DNA of 64,000 bases, taken from the NCBI RefSeq assembly GCF_002902965.1, contig NZ_CP026106.1:1-64000 (forward strand), given 5' to 3'. The DNA is from Paraburkholderia hospita. Lineage in GTDB: Bacteria > Pseudomonadota > Gammaproteobacteria > Burkholderiales > Burkholderiaceae. The notes under the pieces were generated by a model. That model was given only the letters and a program-made list of their open reading frames with translations. It was not told where the DNA came from and did not search any database. Made by a program: the position numbers and the translations under genes. Numbering within the stretch: position 1 is the first letter of the stretch; each line of letters starts with the position of its first letter. This document shows positions 59,780 through 64,000 of the stretch, piece after piece.

Positions 59780-60736
59780 TCACATCGTGATGACGACGCG
59801 CCCGCGCGTGCCGCCTGCAACTGCCGCGTAAGCGTCGCGTGCCTGTTCGAGCGGAAAGGTCTGCGCGATCGACGGCGCCTGCAACGCGCCGCTGTCGAAC
59901 ACGCTGGCCAGTTCCGTCATCAGGCGTGCGGAATCCGCGACGCCGAGCTTGGCGCTGTCCGCGCCGAACAGCTGCGTCTCGTTGTGATAGAAGTCGATCA
60001 GGTCGAACTCGACGCGCCGCTTGCCCGTCGCGCTGATTTCGACGACCCGGCCGCGCCACTTCGCGAGCTTCAGCGCCGTTTCGAACGCGACGCCGCCAAC
60101 GGCGTCATACACGACATCGGCGCCGCCGAGTTCTTTCACGCGTTCCGCGGCTTGCTCGTCGAACGGTACATAGTGGTCGAGCAGACGGCCTGCGGGCGAG
60201 TCCGCGTCAGGCTCATGCCGATCGACGGCGATCACCTTGCAGCCGCGCGACTTCGCGATCTGCACGACCGCGCCGCCGACACCACCGCTCGCGCCGATCA
60301 CGGCCACTGTTTCGCCCGCGACGAGCTGTGCATAATCGACGACGCCGAGCCACGCGACCACGAAGTTCACGCCGATCGCCGACGCCTGTTCGTGCGTGAG
60401 CGTGCGCGGCTTGCGCGACAACGCGCCGACGGGGATCTTGATGAACTGCGCGTGCGTGCCGTCGCGCGTGAAGCCGATGTCGCCGCCTGTGCCCCATACT
60501 TCCGCGCCGATCCATTCGGCGGGGCCTTCCGTCACGACGCCGCTGAAGTCGCGGCCGGGGATGCGCGGCAGCGTTGTGTGGCCGAAATGGCCTGAGAGGT
60601 TTTTCACGTCGCTCGGATTCACCGAGGCTGCTTTTACCTGCACGATCGCGCTGTCGGCGTTGGCGGTGGGTGTCGGCAGGTCGACGAGGTCAAGGACTTC
60701 GGGACCGCCAAAAGAGTTGAACTGGATCGCTTTCAT
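59780..60736 (-). CDS. Zinc-independent NADPH:quinone oxidoreductase / MDR-family dehydrogenase
   Basis: 318-residue medium-chain dehydrogenase/reductase. The GroES-like part opens MKAIQFNSFGGPEVLDLVDL and contains PGRDFSGVV. The cofactor loop is VIGASGGVGGAVVQIAKSRG near residue 145. The structural zinc cysteines are absent, which fits the quinone oxidoreductase group. It would reduce quinones or enones with NADPH in the cytosol. Upstream of the XapX gene. Confidence 0.9.
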   Translation of the reverse strand: MKAIQFNSFGGPEVLDLVDLPTPTANADSAIVQVKAASVNPSDVKNLSGHFGHTTLPRIPGRDFSGVVTEGPAEWIGAEVWGTGGDIGFTRDGTHAQFIKIPVGALSRKPRTLTHEQASAIGVNFVVAWLGVVDYAQLVAGETVAVIGASGGVGGAVVQIAKSRGCKVIAVDRHEPDADSPAGRLLDHYVPFDEQAAERVKELGGADVVYDAVGGVAFETALKLAKWRGRVVEISATGKRRVEFDLIDFYHNETQLFGADSAKLGVADSARLMTELASVFDSGALQAPSIAQTFPLEQARDAYAAVAGGTRGRVVITM

Positions 60737-60916
60737 TGCCGCTCCTGCGGAAACTGTCGGATTCGATGGGGTTTCGCTTGCTGCTTCACGATTAGTGAAT
60801 CAGCGTATGAAGGCAGTCTAAGTGACCGGCGCGACGCTGTTCAGACAAGTGCTTTCGAATATCGGACAGCGGGCGGCGCTGGTTCGGAACGATCAATCGG
60901 TTCGGGGATACGCGTG

Positions 60917-61648
60917 ATGCGTGAGAAGACAAAAGACCTGGTGGGTGTGGACGGCTGCAAGGGCGGCTGGTACGCCGTCAGGCAGCACGCCCGGACGGGC
61001 GCGATCGAGACGCGAATCTGCGCTTCGTTTGCCGGGTTGCTTGCGTGGGCGCCGGCGCCCGCCATCGTGGCCGTCGATATGCCGATCGGCCTGGCATCAA
61101 CGGGCTATCGCGCGTGCGATGCCGAAGCGAGGCAGCGTCTGAAGTGGCCGCGCAGTGCGTCGGTGTTTCAGACGCCTGTGCGTCAGACGCTCGGCATCAG
61201 GGAGTATCGAACGGCGTGCGATCTGAACCGGGAAGCAACGGGCAAGGGAATCTCGCAACAGGCCTTCAACATTCTCGGCAAGATCGCCGAAGTCGATACG
61301 TCGTTGCGTGCCAGCAAGAGCGATGCTTCGCGTGTGTTCGAGGTGCATCCGGAGCTTGCCTTCATGCAGCTTCAGATCGAGCAAGGCGGCGAAGCGGCCG
61401 GCCTCAAAGAGGGCAAAACGTCAGAAGTCGGGCATGCGAAAAGAAAAGCCTTGCTCGACCCTATCTTCGGCGCCACGTTGCAGACCGCGCTTGACGAACG
61501 TGTTGCCCGGCACGCGCAGAAAGACGACGTGCTCGATGCCTTTGCGGTGCTATGGAGCGCGCGCCGTATCGAGGCGGACAGCGCCGTCATGTTGCCCGAT
61601 GATGAGCCGCGCGACGGCGCGCTTCTGCCGATGGTGATCCGCTACTGA
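60917..61648 (+). CDS. DUF429 family protein
   Basis: 243 residues. The start LVGVDGCKGGWYAV and the segment IVAVDMPIGLAS are the hallmarks of DUF429, an RNase H-like fold with conserved acidic residues; a later FEVHPELAFMQL also matches. A nuclease-like role is guessed from the fold, but none is established. The ATG at 60917 is preferred to a GTG one codon earlier. Confidence 0.87.
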   Translation: MREKTKDLVGVDGCKGGWYAVRQHARTGAIETRICASFAGLLAWAPAPAIVAVDMPIGLASTGYRACDAEARQRLKWPRSASVFQTPVRQTLGIREYRTACDLNREATGKGISQQAFNILGKIAEVDTSLRASKSDASRVFEVHPELAFMQLQIEQGGEAAGLKEGKTSEVGHAKRKALLDPIFGATLQTALDERVARHAQKDDVLDAFAVLWSARRIEADSAVMLPDDEPRDGALLPMVIRY

Positions 61649-61653
61649 GCGAA

Positions 61654-61680
61654 CGTTGCGGCCCGCGCTGTTCCGCAACG
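61654..61680. terminator. Hairpin between convergent DUF429 and DUF1330 genes
   Basis: 8-bp stem CGTTGCGG / CCGCAACG with an 11-base loop. No U-run. Confidence 0.55.
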
Positions 61681-61693
61681 CGCGCCTAAAGAA

Positions 61694-61987
61694 TCACTCC
61701 GCGCCGCGCACGATGCGCAGATCGCGCTCGACGGCATTCCCCAGCGCGGCCAGCGCCTTCTTGTACGCCTCGCTGTCGTAGGCCGCGACGGCCTGCTCGT
61801 AGGTCGGGAATTCGATCACGACGGTGCGGTCCTTCAGGCCCTGTTCACGCACTTCCTCGGCGAGACCGCGCACGAGAAACTTGCCGCCCGCGGCCGTGAC
61901 GGCCGGCAACGCCAGTTGTGCATATGCGGCCAGCGCCGCCGGATCGTTCGTCTTGCGGTAGAGAGTGACCCAGTATCCCTTGCTCAT
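61694..61987 (-). CDS. DUF1330 family protein
   Basis: 97 residues, ferredoxin-like alpha/beta fold. SKGYWVTLYRKTNDPAALAA and RTVVIEFPTYEQAVAAYDSE are typical of DUF1330. The function is unknown. The ATG at 61987 is preferred; an in-frame start five codons upstream is less likely. A divergent promoter region lies beyond it. Confidence 0.88.
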   Translation of the reverse strand: MSKGYWVTLYRKTNDPAALAAYAQLALPAVTAAGGKFLVRGLAEEVREQGLKDRTVVIEFPTYEQAVAAYDSEAYKKALAALGNAVERDLRIVRGAE

Positions 61988-62125
61988 TTCACGTTTCCTC
62001 ACGTTTAAGGTTTGGCCATGGCGACGCCAGCCGATCCATCAATACGTCCGTCCGCGCCGCCAACGCCCACGATTCTCGCTCAAGCGCAGCGAGCGCGCTT
62101 GCGCGTATCGCGACGCCCGACAGCC

Positions 62126-62929
62126 TCAGGACTTTAACGCAGCCGACGCGGCCAGCGTCGCGTGAGGATCGAAGTCGGTCGGCGGCGCGCCGAGTTCGCG
62201 GCGGAACATGTCGCTGAAACTGCTCGGCAGATAGCCGAGTTCGCGCGCGATGGTGCTGACCGCGCGTCCTTCGGCGAGCCCCGATACGGCGACGGCCAGC
62301 TGCACCTGCCTGCGCCACTCCGCGAAGCCGATACCCAGCGCCCGCGTGAAGAGCCGCGCGAGCGTGCGTACGCTCGCGCCCACCGACGCCGCATGCTGCT
62401 CGAAGCTGATCGCATTCGACGGATTGTCGATCACCGCGCGGCACAGCGCGTCGAGCCGCCGGTCCGACGCGTCGGGCAGCGGAATGCGCAGCGACGAGCG
62501 CGGCGCCTGTTCGAGTTCGAGCATGGCGAGCCGGTACGCCGTGCTCAGATAGTCTTCGTCGCGCGTCTGCGCCTCTTCATGTTCGGCAATCGACGCAATC
62601 AGTTCGCGCAGCAGGCCGTTGATCTCGAACACGTCGCTGCGTGCGCTCAGATGGCCGATGCTGCGCTCATGGAAATACAGATTGCGCATCTCGACGTCGC
62701 TCATCATGTGGATCGAGTGCTCGGTGCCGGCGGGCAGCCACACGGCGCGCTGCGGCGGGACGACGAGCGCCTCGTGCCCGGCTTCGACCCACATCACACC
62801 CGACACGGCATACAGCACCTGCGCCCACGTGTGCGAATGCGGGTCGATGCGCAGCCCGCGCGGATAGTGCCGCGCGAGTGAATGGCCTTTGTCAGCGTCA
62901 TGCAGGGCGGGTGGAGTCGCTTGTGTCAT
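62126..62929 (-). CDS. AraC-family transcriptional regulator with cupin sensor domain
   Basis: 267 residues. An N-terminal cupin-type arm (about 15-110: IDPHSHTWAQVLYAVSGVMW) is followed by two AraC helix-turn-helix motifs (about 165-260: HAASVGASVRTLARLFTRAL, then VSTIARELGYLPSSFSDMFR). It would bind a small molecule and activate nearby genes. It begins 3 bp after the iron-permease-like gene stops, on the same strand, so it may be co-transcribed with it. Confidence 0.9.
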   Translation of the reverse strand: MTQATPPALHDADKGHSLARHYPRGLRIDPHSHTWAQVLYAVSGVMWVEAGHEALVVPPQRAVWLPAGTEHSIHMMSDVEMRNLYFHERSIGHLSARSDVFEINGLLRELIASIAEHEEAQTRDEDYLSTAYRLAMLELEQAPRSSLRIPLPDASDRRLDALCRAVIDNPSNAISFEQHAASVGASVRTLARLFTRALGIGFAEWRRQVQLAVAVSGLAEGRAVSTIARELGYLPSSFSDMFRRELGAPPTDFDPHATLAASAALKS

Positions 62930-62932
62930 CGC

Positions 62933-63397
62933 TCAGTGCGCGTCCTGGCGAGGCTTGCGGTCCTTGTCGTCATCGCTTTCGCTCTGGTCGATGAACGGCG
63001 AGTCGGTGTCGGTGCCGCCCGAGCGCAGCGCGCTGCGTGCTTTTTCGGCGAGCTGCTCGTAGCGCTGGCGAAAGCGCCCGAGATCCTTTTCGTTCAGTTC
63101 CTCGAGATCGAGCAGCGCGTTGTGTGCGCCGTCGAGCGCGCGGATCAGTTCGTCCAGCTTGATCTGCATCGCGGCCGTGTCGCGGTTTTGCGTGTTCTGG
63201 ATCAAAAAGACCATCAGAAAGGTGACGATCGTCGTCGATGTATTGATCACCAGTTGCCAGGTGTCGCTGAAATGGAACATCGGCCCGCTGATGCCCCATA
63301 CGACGACGAGCACCACGGCAATCACGAACGTCGCCGGCTTGCCGGCCATCGTCGAAAGACCCGTCGAGAACTTCGAGAACCAGTTGTTGTTTGTCAC
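62933..63397 (-). CDS. Low-affinity iron permease-like membrane protein
   Basis: 154 residues with two membrane helices near 22-42 and 48-68 (FVIAVVLVVVWGISGPMFHF, then INTSTTIVTFLMVFLIQNTQ). INTSTTIVTFLMVFLIQ and the following NRDTAAMQIKLDELIR are hallmarks of the low-affinity iron permease family (PF04120). The C-terminus is charged. Transport activity of bacterial members is not well shown. It is upstream of an AraC regulator gene. Confidence 0.9.
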   Translation of the reverse strand: MTNNNWFSKFSTGLSTMAGKPATFVIAVVLVVVWGISGPMFHFSDTWQLVINTSTTIVTFLMVFLIQNTQNRDTAAMQIKLDELIRALDGAHNALLDLEELNEKDLGRFRQRYEQLAEKARSALRSGGTDTDSPFIDQSESDDDKDRKPRQDAH

Positions 63398-63574
63398 TGG
63401 GCGCTCCTGTCGTGTGAAGTCCAGCCTTGACGATACCCATTCCCCCGCGCGTGCGCCACCGCACCCGCTGGGCCTCGCGGCCGCGAAAAATCCTGCGACG
63501 GATTTTCGCCGCTTGCGCGTTTAACCCCAAAACCTGCCGATTTCAAACCGGCAACCGTTCCAAGGGATAACGCA

Positions 63575-63877
63575 ATGAACATGCAAAAACCGGTCCGCAT
63601 GCTTGCAGCAGGCGTGGCCGCGTTGAGCGCCTCAGCGGCGTTCGCGCAGGCGGTGATCGTTGCGCCGATGGCGCCGCCCGCCGCGCGCGTCGAAGTCGTG
63701 CCGCCGCCGCGCGCGGGCTACGCGTGGGACTCCGGCCACTGGCGCTGGGCGGGCGGCCGCTACGTCTGGGTGGCGGGGCACTGGCAGACCATGCGTCCGG
63801 GCTATCGCTGGGTGCCTGGACATTGGATCGCGCATGGCCCGAACTGGCGCTGGGTGCCCGCGCACTGGGTGCGCTGA
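63575..63877 (+). CDS. Secreted YXWGXW/WxxGxW-repeat protein
   Basis: 100 residues with a signal peptide (about 1-25, ending AFA). The mature part is built from repeated W-x-x-G-H-W units (GYAWDSGHWRWAGG, VWVAGHWQTMRPG, RWVPGHWIAHGPN, RWVPAHWVR). Such small envelope proteins are common in beta-proteobacteria and of unknown function. AAGGGATAAC precedes the ATG. A lipoprotein gene follows 23 bp after its stop, probably in the same operon. Confidence 0.9.
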   Translation: MNMQKPVRMLAAGVAALSASAAFAQAVIVAPMAPPAARVEVVPPPRAGYAWDSGHWRWAGGRYVWVAGHWQTMRPGYRWVPGHWIAHGPNWRWVPAHWVR

Positions 63878-63900
63878 GCGTGGCGACGGGAGACTGAAAG

Positions 63901-64000
63901 ATGAAGAGGCTGTTGTTACTGGTATTGCTTACCGCGACGCTCGCGGGTTGCGCGGTGGTGTCGGCGCGCCCTTACGTCTACCGGCCGGCCGTCGTCGTAT
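63901..64000 (+). CDS. Lipoprotein, partial (cut by window end)
   Basis: Frame open from ATG 63901 to the last base; 33 codons are seen. It begins with a lipoprotein signal and lipobox LAGC (Cys17), then VVSARPYVYRP. The ATG follows GACGGGAGACTG. Its short distance from the WxxGxW-repeat gene suggests an operon. The rest lies outside the window and the family cannot be named. Confidence 0.75.
   Translation, partial: MKRLLLLVLLTATLAGCAVVSARPYVYRPAVVV

Noticed and set aside
1..64000. tRNA, rRNA, CRISPR arrays, IS elements and prophage genes
   Set aside because: Looked for characteristic sequences and gene types by eye; none was recognised in the window.

Overview
The window looks like the origin-proximal start of a secondary chromosome (chromosome 2) of a Burkholderiaceae bacterium, most likely Paraburkholderia or a close relative. 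It is GC-rich, with heavily C/G-ending codons. Base 1 is the ATG of a Rep-type initiator gene, followed by convergent parA-parB. Four palindromic sites with the core TTATGCGCATAA lie in and beside parAB and match the centromere type I recall for Burkholderia second chromosomes. Almost every gene has typical beta-proteobacterial relatives. I found no transposase, prophage, CRISPR array or RNA gene.

Layout. 1-3.86 kb: replication and partition module. 3.86-14.1 kb: mixed genes, including arsenate reductase, an orphan sulfonate-binding protein, a 43-residue secreted peptide, a DnaA-box cluster upstream of an FMN reductase gene, a stress-type protein, a hybrid sensor kinase, and an overlapping response regulator / CheC-like phosphatase / diguanylate cyclase operon. 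14.6-30.9 kb: a large hopanoid locus. It holds hpnD-hpnE-shc-hpnG (squalene synthesis, cyclisation, side-chain processing), an acyl-CoA thioesterase, hpnN-mlaA and divergent hpnM (trafficking to the outer membrane), ispH-hpnH (isoprenoid precursor and adenosyl-hopane synthesis), hpnB coupled to a lytic transglycosylase, a hypothetical gene and hpnA. No hpnC is present.

31-46 kb: acylphosphatase, an orphan egtD, RarD-like exporter, DUF962 protein, Crp-type regulator, a TPR/glycosyltransferase protein, a secreted nuclease overlapping a small gene, a DUF3564 protein, a rubrerythrin / Fe-S oxidoreductase / DUF3501 trio, a GNAT gene divergent from a MocR regulator, an ArsR-SRPBCC operon with a visible operator, and a MetX-like hydrolase. 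45.8-56.7 kb: DAHP synthase, thioredoxin, an interspersed repeat, glutathionyl-hydroquinone reductase divergent from a LysR regulator, cytochrome b561 coupled to a glycosyltransferase, a Rieske oxygenase, an SRPBCC protein, a porin and a glycine-zipper lipoprotein. 56.9-64 kb: two YciI/DGPF proteins, a VOC protein and an ECF sigma factor of the ECF42 kind, then small envelope and metabolic genes. A lipoprotein gene is cut by the window edge.

The dominant theme is envelope lipid biology: hopanoid synthesis, modification and transport in one neighbourhood. Several compact signalling or stress modules may be less well described. All family names come from reading the translations, without database searches.
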